From Brachionus rotundiformis (lineage: Eukaryota > Rotifera > Eurotatoria > Ploima > Brachionidae), in the NCBI GenBank assembly GCA_016802295.1, contig JAESIW010000137.1:2701567-2753795 (forward strand): a stretch of 52,229 bases of DNA, in the 5' to 3' direction. Each line of letters opens with the position of its first letter. Position 1 is the stretch's first letter. The notes under the pieces are model-generated. The model was not told the origin of the DNA. It worked only from the letters and a program-made list of their open reading frames with translations, and searched no databases. A program made the translations under genes and the position numbers. Positions 21,129 through 32,181 of the stretch are shown in pieces.

Positions 21129-21262
21129 GAACTAATATCGAAACTTGGAATCAATTTGAATCCAACGTCCGTACAAATAATCATTTTGATGATATTGATG
21201 ATCTGTTTGTAATTGATTCAAGATGTGTACTTATTAAAACTTTTAACAACCAATCCTATTAA
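21129..21262 (+). other. Possible orphan terminal exon
   Basis: A good acceptor (ttttttcctag) is followed by 44 open codons in the phase-1 frame (starting GA-ACT-AAT, containing H-F-D-D-I-D-D-L-F-V-I-D-S) and a TAA at 21260-21262. Its base composition is less AT-biased than its surroundings. No matching upstream donor exon was found between the TERT stop and this point. It may be a terminal exon of an alternative TERT transcript, a relic, or chance. A second frame is also open for ~27 codons. Confidence 0.25.
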
Positions 21263-21882
21263 TTATTATTAATTAAAACTGCTTGATGTTTTTAAATTAT
21301 TCATTTAATTATTAATTTATTAATTTGATTTCGAAGAAAAAAATTGAAATCTAATTTAATCTCATTTAAATATTCAGAAAATTTTTATACCCATTTTTAA
21401 TGTTGATGTGAATTATTGTCTAACTTTTTATATAAAAAAATTATAAGAATTATAATTTATTTGTATTAAGCAAAAAATATTTTTCAAATATCAGTACCAT
21501 ATCAATTCGTTACGATAACTTACCAAAAAAGTCAAATTTTAAAAATTTAGAAAAATTAATTTTAATTTTAAAGAAACATGCAATAATCAAAAAAATAATC
21601 AAATTAGGCAAGCATAGAGCATTTTTAATGCTTATTAATAAAAATAATAATTTGCTCAATTTCAATGTCGTATAAAATAAATAAAATATATTAAATAATA
21701 TACGAAAAATTGGAATATTTGATTTACAAAATCCAATTTCAAGATCCGTTTACAAGTTTGGATTTTGGTATAAATTGGAATCATTCATGGGAAGATATGT
21801 TTGTACAGTGAATAATCTCATAAAATAAAACTAATACAAAAAAAAAATGGTAAAAAAATTTACAATTATGATTTCAGAAAAT
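21263..21882. other. Intergenic region between TERT and Aurora 3' ends
   Basis: 620 bp, AT-rich, no recognisable exon or RNA gene. The right end is presumably Aurora 3'UTR (minus strand). Confidence 0.5.
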
Positions 21883-23146
21883 TTAATTTTTAGCTGAATT
21901 AAGCTTTAGACCATTTACAGGAGCGGTCGAATTTGAACTCGACAGCGTTGTTTTCATTCCAGAAAGATAACTTTTTGTTTGACCATTTTGGCTGGTTGGA
22001 ATTATTCCATTTGAAGCTGAATTTGTTGCAACAGATTGAATGATTGTTGAGGTCACTGAAGAAGTCGATTGAGTTGAAGTATTTACCGAACTAGTGGACG
22101 AATCCATATTTGTTATTTGTGAAAAACTTGTCTGCACATTAGTTTCTATTTTGGCATATTTTTTTATCCATCGGTGTTGCATTACACCCTCAAGAGATAA
22201 TCTTTCATTAGGATTTTTTCTTAAAAGCTTTGAGATTAAGTCTGCTGCATCAGGTGACATGCTAGTTGGACATGTGTACTCAACGCGAGTTATTTTTTGA
22301 TAAGTACCATCATAGCTGGCGGTTTCAAATGGAGGTTTTCCGACCAAAAGCTCATAACTCAAAACTCCTAATGACCAAAGGTCAACTTTTTCATCATGAG
22401 GTTTGTCATCTATCATCTCTGGTGGAAGATAGTCCAAGGTGCCGCAAATCGTTGTCCTACGAGATGATGGAGCATGCACTGACCAACCGAAATCAGCAAT
22501 TTTCAAATCTCCATAAATGCCAAGAAGCAAATTTTCTGGTTTTATATCCCTGTGGATAACTTTTTTCGAGTGACAATAGTTTAATGCATCTGCTAGTTGG
22601 TATATATAAGTTGCCGCTTGCTGGTCATCAAATTTTCCAACTTGCTTAAGCAAATTATAAAGCTCTCCTTTTGGCGCATATTCCAATATCATATAGACCC
22701 TACTGTCGTCATAAAAATAGCCATATAGACGGAGTATATTGGGGTGTCTTAAGTGGGATTGAATTTCGATCTCTCGTCTCAATTGGTGTTCGCAACCAGC
22801 TTTTTGAACCTGATGCTTAAAGATCACTTTCAGAGCCACTATGTACAAGCTTTTTTTCTCTCTTGCCAAATAGACATTACCAAATTTTCCTTTTCCCAAT
22901 GGTTTGCCTATTTCGAAATCATTTAAGCACCATTTTTTCCTATAAAAAATCAACCATAAGAATTAATTAAATTTTGTAAATTGAGTTTAGCATTTTTTTT
23001 TTATTTAAAAAAATGACCATGCCAAAAGAATTATTAAATGGAGGTTACATCGGTTTTTGAGATCCCGTACTAGATGAATCGTTTGTTCCACCGTTTTCTT
23101 TGTTTTCTTTGTTGCTTAATTGATTTGCTTTGTGCTGAATTTCCAT
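21883..23146 (-). CDS. Aurora-family Ser/Thr kinase, two exons
   Basis: Mitotic Aurora kinase (A/B class). Minus-strand exons are 23146-23049 and 22939-21883, joined over a 109-nt GT-AG intron that splits a Met codon; 384 residues. The N-terminus is short and polar, with two back-to-back KEN boxes (K-E-N-K-E-N, residues 13-18), APC/C-Cdh1 degron candidates. The kinase domain (~41-291) has the glycine loop GKGKFGNV, VALK (Lys70), HRDIKPEN (Asp164) and DFG (Asp182). The Aurora-specific activation segment V-H-A-P-S-S-R-R-T-T-I-C-G-T-L-D-Y-L-P-P holds the phosphorylatable threonines (~195-196). A ~90-residue Ser/Thr-rich tail follows, longer than in vertebrate Auroras. I cannot separate Aurora A from B by eye, so no symbol is given. 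Confidence 0.95.
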
Positions 23147-23882
23147 GTTCAAAGAATGACTTGACTATGTGACCAATCGAGAACAGTGCACCTAAATGGC
23201 TTAAAATTCCAGCTCACAGTACAAATAATCACTAATTAATCTAAATTATTTATTATTTTAACTAAATTGGGAACTATTTAATGGATTTAGTGGTTATTGA
23301 TTGCCAAAAAATCATTTTTGAAAAGAGTAAAATATTTGAGTAGTTTTTTTGGTGTTAGAATTTTGTGCTTTAATTCAAAAGCATAAATTATTCTTTTTAA
23401 AATTTTCAACTTTTGAATATAAGGTTTGCGCGTAGCTTGTTGCTGAGCGAACTAGCTAATAATATAATAAACTAGCAAGCTAACTCCTAAAGTATATGTG
23501 CTATTTTATATTTTTGAAAAAAATTTTAAAGCAAATCCATATGTTTTGCATATTGAAATTGAATGAAAGTTTTAGCAATCAAAACTATAGTAGATATTTT
23601 TCTCTAAGATTATAATGCTTGTTAATTTTTAATGAACAAGCAAAATTTAGACTTAATGCAGCGGTCTCATAGCAATAGTAGGAAAAATATTTCCTTTTGA
23701 ATTCTGAATTCTTTAATTCAAGTATAACTCAAAAATCTCAAAGAGCAAATTTTTAATTTACTAAAGACTTGATATTTGGTTTGACGCCAAAATTTGATAT
23801 CGCCTCTAAAAAATCACATGATATTCTATTACTTAATTTTAAGATGATAAATGAAAATAATAGCTTTTTTTTTTGTTTTAAA
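23147..23882. other. Intergenic region between divergent Aurora and SNX24-like genes
   Basis: 736 bp, AT-rich. The frame of SNX24 exon 1 stays open back to about 23769 (with an ATG at about 23843), so translation could begin earlier than 23883, but that stretch does not look like PX sequence. It probably holds both promoters. Confidence 0.45.
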
Positions 23883-24931
23883 ATGATCAATTCAAATTTA
23901 AAATCAGTACAAATAAAAGATTATGTAAATGATAAAAAGGAAAAGAAGACCCACACTGTAAATGAGATATAACTTAATTCCCAGTAATCAGTTAGATTAT
24001 TGGGATTTTTACAAATATAAAAAATGAAATTAAAACTTTTTTAAGTATTACAGAATCCAAGTCGCGACTCAAAATGGTCAGCAATTTTATCTAGATAAAC
24101 GCTACAAGGAATTTGAAGCTTTTCATCAAGAGGTAATTAATAGAATTATTGATGTCTAGAATAAAAGGCTAAATGTCTTTTATCAATCATGGCTTATTAA
24201 TAAAATCATTATTTTAGTATATAATTTAATTAATATTTAATACATCATTAGCAAATAGAAAAAAGCTAATATTTATTTCCTCAAAAATTTTAAAAAAAGT
24301 TTGCTAAATCAAACAATTAAAAAAACTATTTTGTTAAATTTATTGCCTATTTAAATAAACATTATTTAATTAAAAAATGATTAAAGCCTTAGAATTTTGT
24401 AAACAAAATAAAAATTATAATATGATTAGATCATAATTGGAAATATATCTTATTTAATTTAGCTAAAAAAAAGTCAATATTTTGAACAATATAAAAATGA
24501 ACTTGAGTTTCCCAAATCCCATTTTTACACGCCATCGCCCAAGACGTTTGAATCTAGGAGATTAAGTCTTGATTTTTACATGAAAGTAAATTACATTTTT
24601 CTAATATTGATGTGTATAATTTTCTTATAGAAGCTAATAGAACTGTATGGATCGGCTATTCCTTTTGAATTAGCTAAATTTCTTAATCTAGAACAAACTT
24701 CAGAACATGGTGAAGCAATTCAAAAGTTAGAAATATTTTTTAACCTTAATGCTATCATTTAAATATCTTATTTGTAATTTAATTAGCCAAAAGAACAATC
24801 CTCAAGAAACCATAAACATGCCTCAAATTAGTGTAAAAAATTTAACAGCAGAACAAATATGCTACGTCTTATCCAAAGCTGAGCTAAAAGAAGATATCAT
24901 TTTATCAGGATTTATTAAAGCTTTTTATTAA
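23883..24931 (+). CDS. SNX24: SNX24/SNX22-like PX-domain sorting nexin, five exons
   Basis: Small PX-only sorting nexin; PX domains bind phosphoinositides on endosomes. Exons are 23883-23965, 24054-24132, 24463-24585, 24631-24725 and 24787-24931, giving 174 residues (human SNX24 has ~169). PX features: V-Q-I-K-D-Y near the start, T-V-N-E-I-Q-V-A-T-Q-N-G, the phosphoinositide-binding LDKRYKEFEAFHQEL, a proline-containing E-F-P-K-S-H-F, and F-E-S-R-R-L-S-L-D-F-Y. The C-terminus (I-I-L-S-G-F-I-K-A-F-Y) matches the SNX24-type end. Introns 2-4 (330, 45 and 61 nt) are GT-AG. Intron 1 is odd: to keep the frame it must start at GA (23966-24053, GA-AG) or at AT (23967-24051, AT-AC); the nearby GTAAAT donor gives the wrong phase. 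It converges on SPEF1. Confidence 0.8.
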
Positions 24932-24987
24932 TGGTTAAATTAAAATTAAAGTCAAAATAAAAAATCAACAAAAAAGTAATAAAATGA

Positions 24988-25906
24988 TCACTTTTTTTTT
25001 AATGGCTCTAATTTTTCGACTCGTAAAGTAAGTTCTTGAATTTTGGAATTTTTATTTGTAATTAAAGTTTCCATCCGCTTTATTTTCTCTTTAAGTAACC
25101 GAACTTCTTCTTCTTTCTCAATTATCAGTTTTTTTTGGTCATCTAGTTCGAGTTTGGCAGCGGTTAGGTTAACTTCGCTAATAGATGGACTTAGTCGATA
25201 TGGGTTTCTTGGTAATTTTGGCAAAGAAGGTGGCTTTGGTAGCGATTGATTCGGCTCATTTGGAGACCTGTTTGGCAAGCTTTTTACTTTATCTGATTTA
25301 ATAACTCTCTCGGCCTGCTTTTTTTGCCAAAGAAAATCATAATCATTCTGATGTATTAGTTTTGGACTCTCTTTCATAATACTATTGCGGATGTTGTATT
25401 TGACCCATGCAGATTCGTCTTGTAAGGGAGGACGAGTGACCAATGGCATGTTAACTGGCGGAATCATGTTTGTATTAGCTCCAAACAAAGTCAAACTAGC
25501 TCGCAAATTGTACAAAAAAACTGGTGCTATTCCTGTTTTGCAAATACTTAACTGTGTAATTACATGCTTTGGAACATTCATTCCAATCACACTCAAGACT
25601 TTTTTGTTCAACATACTTAATAAAAGGAAACAATTAATATCAAAAACTTTGCATAGTATTTTTAAATTAGAGAATAGCATACTTCCACTGAGATTGCCTT
25701 TCTTTTACATCGTGCCATTCGTGATACTCCCTTAGATCAACCAAATCTGCAAAATAATATTTGACTATTTCTGCTGTTAAAAGGCCATCTGCAAAGTCTT
25801 TTTCAACATTTGTTCTTGCTTTCGATAGTGGTAGTCGATCGAGCCATTCGAAGAGACTTGCCAACTGTATCGGCTCAATGGAAAGGTTTGTCCACACAAA
25901 AGCCAT
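24988..25906 (-). CDS. SPEF1: SPEF1/CLAMP calponin-homology microtubule-associated protein
   Basis: Microtubule-bundling protein of motile cilia (central apparatus) and epithelial microtubules. Minus-strand exons are 25906-25683 and 25615-24988, with a 67-nt GT-AG intron (TGG-AA joined to T-ATG), giving 283 residues (vertebrate SPEF1 ~236). The N-terminal CH domain has the family patterns L-x-x-W-L-D-x-L-P-L-S, DFADGLLTAEIVKYYF and, across the junction, W-N-M-L-N-K-K-V-L. A proline/Ser-rich linker follows. A C-terminal coiled coil of ~60 residues comes last (E-E-E-V-R-L-L-K-E-K-I, N-S-K-I-Q-E-L). Its stop is 56 bp from the SNX24 stop on the other strand, so the 3'UTRs almost certainly overlap. 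Confidence 0.92.
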
Positions 25907-27832
25907 GCATCAGGCTGTTTAAAAATCTAAAAAAAAAGACTTCTAAATTTTTAATTCATGTTACAAATATAAATTTTAAATATTAAAGCTTTAAAGGATT
26001 ATTAATTAAGACAAGTTTATATAAATTAACACAAACGACTTAAAAGCACAATTTCCAAGCAACAAAATTCACAGAAATTTACTCAAAAAGCAATGTTTTC
26101 CTTTTGAAAAGAAATACCAATCAGTTTTACAGTGATTAAAAATAAACTCTTTTAATCAAATAGTGTAATTTTTTAAAAATAAGTTTAAAATTAAATTTGA
26201 ACAAAAAATCAATAAGTTTGTTTCAATTCTATCTTTTTTTTAAGGTAACTAAAAATTTCCTTGTCCAAAATAATGGAACTATTTTTATAAATAGAGTAAT
26301 CTGATCCAAGTTTAGCAATCAAATCATATTAAATGCGGCTTTTTTTAATTAAATTTTTATAATTTAAATGAAAATATTTAAAAATAAATGCTGTTCTAAA
26401 GAAAAATTTTCGTCATGTAGGACTTCTTTAATTTCATAGATCGAATTCAACCATGTTCTCTCAAGTGCACTTTGCTTACTTCATAAATAAAATTACCTGT
26501 TTTAATTTTAAATAAAAATATTATTTTAAGTTTAAATTGTAACTATTTCTAAAAAAAAAATTTTCTCTTAGAAGCTCTAAAACCTATCTTAGTGTTATTT
26601 TATCCAGAAAAAAGAAATTTACTATTAATCGCTGTTAAATAAGTGGATTCAATTTTTGTTTATGTTTTTATTTTTGTGAAGAGAATTATTGATTAGCAAC
26701 CTTATATGCAACAATATAAAATAAAAGGTTTTTAAAAGTTGTTTGAAAAGCTCTAAAATGGTTTTTTTAAGTTAGTTCTGGTAATTATTTTTCCCTATAA
26801 ATGTTGACATTTGTTTTGTTTTCATACTTAATCTTTAAGCAGATCCTAATTATTCTATTTAATTAAACGCGAATTAAAAATAAAAAATTTAAATGTATAT
26901 AAAACACTTTAGCAAGGGAATTAATTGTAATCGAACTACTTATAAAGTAATTGATTTGCAATTTTGATAAGGAAAAAACAAAAACAAAAAATCGGATATC
27001 TTAAATATTTTTATTTATATCATTTTTTAAATTCTTTTCGAAAATATTTTATCCAGAAAATGTATATTACTTTAATGGTTATTATTCATATATTTAAAAT
27101 TAATAGCTTATTAACAACTTGTCCTTAACTTATTTCTTTAAAAAATCTACATGGTACTCTAATTTATATATTAAAAATAAATTTTAAAAAATTAAAGCTT
27201 AATTTCAAAGATTTGAATGTATTTAGAAATCAAATGTAAACAAACTATCAAATCGAAATCTTAACACTCAAACACAAGAGAAGTTTTCTCGGTCCTTTAT
27301 ACTATATCTCTTATTTGTATTTGGTTAAATAAATGTAATCATTTTTTATCATTATTTTAATTATTTCAATATTCATAAAAAATCTCTACATTCATAAATT
27401 AAAGATGAAAAATTAGTTTTCTGTTTAAAAATAGCCAAATGTTCTTTTATAATTAAATAAAAACAAGAAAGCTAAATAAAATGGGGACCTTCTAAGGCTT
27501 TAGGCATTCATGATTTTAGAACAGTCGGTATTTTTTAAAACGAAATGTTTAGATTTTTATTCTTTTTATATGCCTTCTGTTTTTTTAAATGATATTTAAA
27601 TTTCTTATCACTTATTGAGTCTAAAAATATTATATTAAAATTTTGGATTAAAAAATCTATAATAGACAATCACAGACACTTCTTCGAATAGAATAGAATA
27701 GAATAATTTTTATTTTATTTTTTTTACATTAAGCCAATTATAAATACATCCTTTAGAATGAAAAGCTATTATAAAATTAAAATTGCATAATTGCTACATT
27801 CAGTCACAAATTAACAATAATTCTTTTCTAAA
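25907..27832. other. Intergenic region between divergent SPEF1 and NCOA5-like genes
   Basis: 1.9 kb, AT-rich. A short pentanucleotide microsatellite, (GAATA)x4, lies at 27686-27705. No exon with paired splice sites is seen. Confidence 0.5.
27686..27705 (+). repeat. Pentanucleotide microsatellite (GAATA)4
   Basis: Four perfect tandem copies of GAATA, ~130 bp upstream of the NCOA5-like start codon. Confidence 0.8.
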
Positions 27833-29528
27833 ATGAAAAAATTTAAAAAATTCAATTCGAATGAAAATTTTCTAGAAGAAATAAAACTTTTCTCTGGTGA
27901 CAAAAACCCTAAAGTGAGCAAATCGATCAATTGTGTCTATATTGGAAATTTAGAAACTACAAATGTTAATAATGATGAATTAAATAAATTAATAAATATA
28001 TTTGTGAATTCAAGTCCAGATACTAAAAACAGTAAGATTAATTCGATTAAAGTATACAAAGACTGTATATACATTTATTTCGATAACAAAAATGATGCTC
28101 TTAATGCTGTAAAATTCTTTGACAATTATACCTTTAAAAATTCAAAATTTGAATCGTTTTTGATCAATTCGGTTGAAAAAACCAATCTTGACCAAAGCCA
28201 AAACACAAACTGTGAATACGAATGTAAAAATATTTTTTGGAATGAATCAATTGAATGCGAAATTTTAGTCTCCAATAGACTACTTAAGTATATAATTACA
28301 TAAAATTGAGGATATTTTAATTAAATTTTGGGAAAAAAGAAAGTATGCTGACACCATCAATGAAAGATTGCAAAAGACGTTCTTTGGTTTGAATACTTTT
28401 ATCAAGTACTCTAGCAATGATGCCAATCAAGAGCAGCCTTTGACCAAAGAAATAATTAAAGACGCTTTTAATCGTAACCTACTCTTTTTGGTAACCATCA
28501 ATCAATCTAATGAAAAATACAATTCATTAAATTTAATCATTTTTAATAAATGGAGATTTTTAAAAAACGAAAAAAATACTTTTGTGATAAAAGGTATACT
28601 TTTTTCAAATTCGATTAACACCTTAAAAACAAATATAACTTTTTTCAAATATTGAATTTAAAAATTAAATTTGACTTATAATCATTTAAAATTAATTAAT
28701 TGAGTGAAAACTTAAAAATTACTTAAGTAATTAGCTCTTAAGATATGGCAATTATAAGAAAATTCTTATTACCTAGATTAACCTACTGCATTAAATTAAT
28801 TAATTTTAGAAAATAAGTCGGTATATTGTCACAATATATATAATTTTTTTGAATAATTAATCGAATTATTAAATATTATTTTTGATAATTTTTAAGAAAA
28901 TAAGAACATACCATCGAATAAAGCATTTGATATTCTAAGATCAGATTACCGCGACTATCTTGACAATATCAAGGACTTTTTTTTGAAATCGAAAAATGAT
29001 TCTTTTGGAAAAAAATCGGATCCAAGCATCCCAGAATCGGATACAGACTTAAATGCTTGCAATGATAAAAAACTTTTTGAACTAGTAATAAATAAAATGA
29101 AAGATTTGCCAACAATTGGTAATGAAGATATCGATTTTTTAATAAGTTACCTAAATAATCAAAAGAAAAAGCTTTTATCGAGCTCGAAAACAAATTCAAG
29201 ATTTCAAGACACTAAAAATGAAAATACACATTCGAATATACAATCAAATGTACCACAAGTTGTCCATACAGTTAATCAGAATGTACATCCTATTTTGCAC
29301 CCACAACCAATATCAAACATGTTTCCTCAGCCTGTTTTTTTTCCAAATCCTCATCTACAACAGCCTTTAAACTTTGTCCCACCACAAACAAATTCAAACA
29401 ATTCTTTAAATCAGATACCTGCTTTAATGTCTTTAAATCAGCCACAAGTTCCAGCTTTAATGACCCTGAGGCCTAATTTTAGATCACCAGGTCAAAATTC
29501 TAATTTTTACAATCAAAAGCGTCATTAA
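27833..29528 (+). CDS. NCOA5: NCOA5-like RNA-binding nuclear coactivator, three exons
   Basis: Similar to nuclear receptor coactivator 5. Exons are 27833-28287, 28340-28593 and 28897-29528 (introns 52 and 303 nt), giving 446 residues (human 579). An RRM-like N-terminal domain (~33-105) contains C-V-Y-I-G-N-L and C-I-Y-I-Y-F-D. The central anticodon-binding-fold domain (~143-235) starts ECEILVSNRLLKKYADTINE, matching the family's CEIIVVNR and YAES, and continues to LLFLVTINQ (family FAIVITQQ). Exon 3 carries NKNIPSNKAFDIL and D-L-P-T-I-G-N-E-D-I-D-F-L-I-S-Y-L, matching the family's NRYLT...KIINYL segment. A Pro/Gln/Asn-rich low-complexity tail ends the protein. The in-frame junctions are AA/A-AAG and G/AA-AAT. 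The N-terminal RS/RD-rich region of vertebrate NCOA5 is missing. Confidence 0.85.
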
Positions 29529-32181
29529 TTGAATTGAATTTTATTGCTAAGTAAGCATTTTTTTATCATCAAAAACAAATAATTTCAATAAAAATTTATA
29601 TTAAATTAGAGTTTTATTTAGTAATTTAATAAATAGCTAATTATTTAAAATTTATATTTTATTTCTTAAAAACTATGATTATTTTGAAAGAAACTAGTTA
29701 AAATCAGATAATTTTTGATATTTTCATATAATTTTATCTAATAAGTACTCATTATTTCCAAAGAAAGCTTAATTAATAAATATCAACTTGAAACTATTTA
29801 TTTTTTGATTAGCTATATGTCCCAGATTATATATTATAACAAATGCTACAGGATTTCTGGCGTATTAACCTTTATAAAATCTTTATCATTCAAAATTTTA
29901 TATTTATCATGTTACAAATTTATTGTGTGACAACTATTTAATTAGTACTTTTTTAATTCATTTCTAAAATAAATTGATTACTATTTAATAAATCTATTTT
30001 AAATACACTAATTAACAATTGAATTCAAATAGATAATAAAAGCGTAAAATTTAAGGTAATTTTTATTTTTATTAATTCATTAATTGAAAAAATTTTAGAT
30101 TTATAATAGATTAAAATACATTATTAAGCAAGTTACGATCAATCTAATTTTTATTGTAGTATTTTTACTTTGAGGTCGTTATTTATTTAAATGAATAGAT
30201 TAACTATCTAATTATGATTAAAATTTTATCATACGTGTTTTAAAAGCGCTTCATTAATAATTTATTATTTGAAAGTGTAATTAAAAATTTAATTTTGAAT
30301 AAAAATTGCCTAAGAAATGATTATCGATTCATTTTTAGATTATTAAAAATTTCAGGGCTTTAAGAATTTACATTTAAACTCATTTATTTAAAAAAATAGG
30401 ATTTTAAAAGATTTGTATATTTTTATTTTTTATTTATTAAATTCTTGATTGAATGATAGCTATAATTTAAAATAATGGTCTTTTAATTTAGATTAAGTTA
30501 TGTCTTATTTAAATTAAGACTAAAAAAACACCTTCTCACTGAGACTCATTTTGCCTTTTTTAAAAGTTAAAAAAAAATAATTTTAAATTATTGCGGTAAA
30601 AATGGAAAAACACTCAATTTAATCATTAAAAATAAGAATATCTAAAATAGTGATACTTTATCAATATAATATAATATTAATCATTGATTAAATCGAATCA
30701 TATTTATATTTCATTGTTAATGTCTTAGGCAAAGCTTTAATTTAAATAAATTATTCAATAAAGAATTCAAAAAATTCTCATTACATCAATAGATATCTAA
30801 TTAAATTATTATTTGAATCTAGATAAATAATTTTTTAATTTAATGTTTAGAAATTTATTTTTTATTTGTTAAATAATAGGCAAAACGAATTAAATAAAAT
30901 CACGAATTTCAAAATATATAAGTTAAAATCAATTTAAAATAAAAGTTTTGACGTGTATACATAAAAATTATTATTTTTCTTTAAAATTATTTGTCCATTT
31001 ATAATTGATTTAATATCTTAAAAAAATGATTTTTTTTGCTATAATTTTTTATTTTTCTAATTAAAATTACAAGTTTAAGTATAATTAAATTTTTATTATT
31101 CATTTGTTAAAGGCCGATATTTCATGTCTCTAATAATTTTGACTCTAATTAGTCGGACCGAGTATTTTAGACTTATTTTTTAATTAAAAAATTTTAATTG
31201 TTAAAAATTTTATAAAAAACCCGGACATATTGTTAGGAACTAATTTTTCTAATTTTCTTATCTAAATCAAAATCAACATTCATTTAAAAATTTTATTGTA
31301 AGTAAGCCGATTTGTAGCAATTATTTTAGGCAAAATTTGATACTCATCTGATCATAAGCAAGATATTTGAGTATAATATTTATATAATATTTATTTTAAG
31401 GTTCGAAAGCTTTCATCGTTCTATCTAAAGCTTATGTGAAATATTCGTTTGTTATGGAACGTGTGTTTTGAGTTTTAATTTTAAAACCAAAACTCATAAG
31501 TTAATTTTAAAATAAATTTTAATAAATAGACAAAAAGTATATAATTTAGTAGGATTAAAAATAGGTAGTGAAGGGTTTTGGTAACTATTTCCGAAAATTA
31601 AACAAAATGTTTTTACAATAAAAATGCATCAATTGTTTTTAAAGTAATTGAGGCCTTTTTTTCTTCTCAAATCATAATTTTTAAATTTAGTAATAATGAT
31701 AAAATTATACTTTTAAATTTATCCTATGTTTGTTTTAAAATCATTATGTCGTCAATAAAATTTCTTCCATTATAATTTATATAACCATTTCACGAGCACT
31801 TTAAAAAACATGAATACAAATTTCAGAAATTCTGTATATTATGTGTAGCACCATGAATATTTTCAATTAAAAAAAATATTTTTCCATGCAAAAAAAATTT
31901 AAAGTATTTGGAAAATTGACATGAAAAATAGTTGTTACTTTTTTCTATCAAAATAATTATTTAATTTTGCCCAATGGTCCAAGTGTGATAAAAGTTACAG
32001 TAAAATGGCTAGAAAATTACTTAGTCTATCTAATTTTGACCAAAAATTATCTCGCCGTAGACAACTTTCAAAATAAGTTGAGCACATGACGCATTTAATT
32101 TTCTCTTTTCTCTTAATTAAATCCATTAAGGATAAATACAGGTCGTTTGTTGTATTAAGAATTCATTTTAAAAATATTTAG
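29529..32181. other. Intergenic region
   Basis: 2.65 kb of AT-rich sequence. A poly(A) signal for the NCOA5-like gene (AATAAA, 29587-29592) is at its left edge. I found no convincing exon. The frame of the next gene stays open 5' of its first ATG to an acceptor at 32180-32181, so an upstream coding exon could hide here. Confidence 0.45.
29587..29592 (+). terminator. Poly(A) signal of NCOA5-like gene
   Basis: AATAAA 59 nt after the stop codon, in an A/T-rich 3'UTR. Confidence 0.5.
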
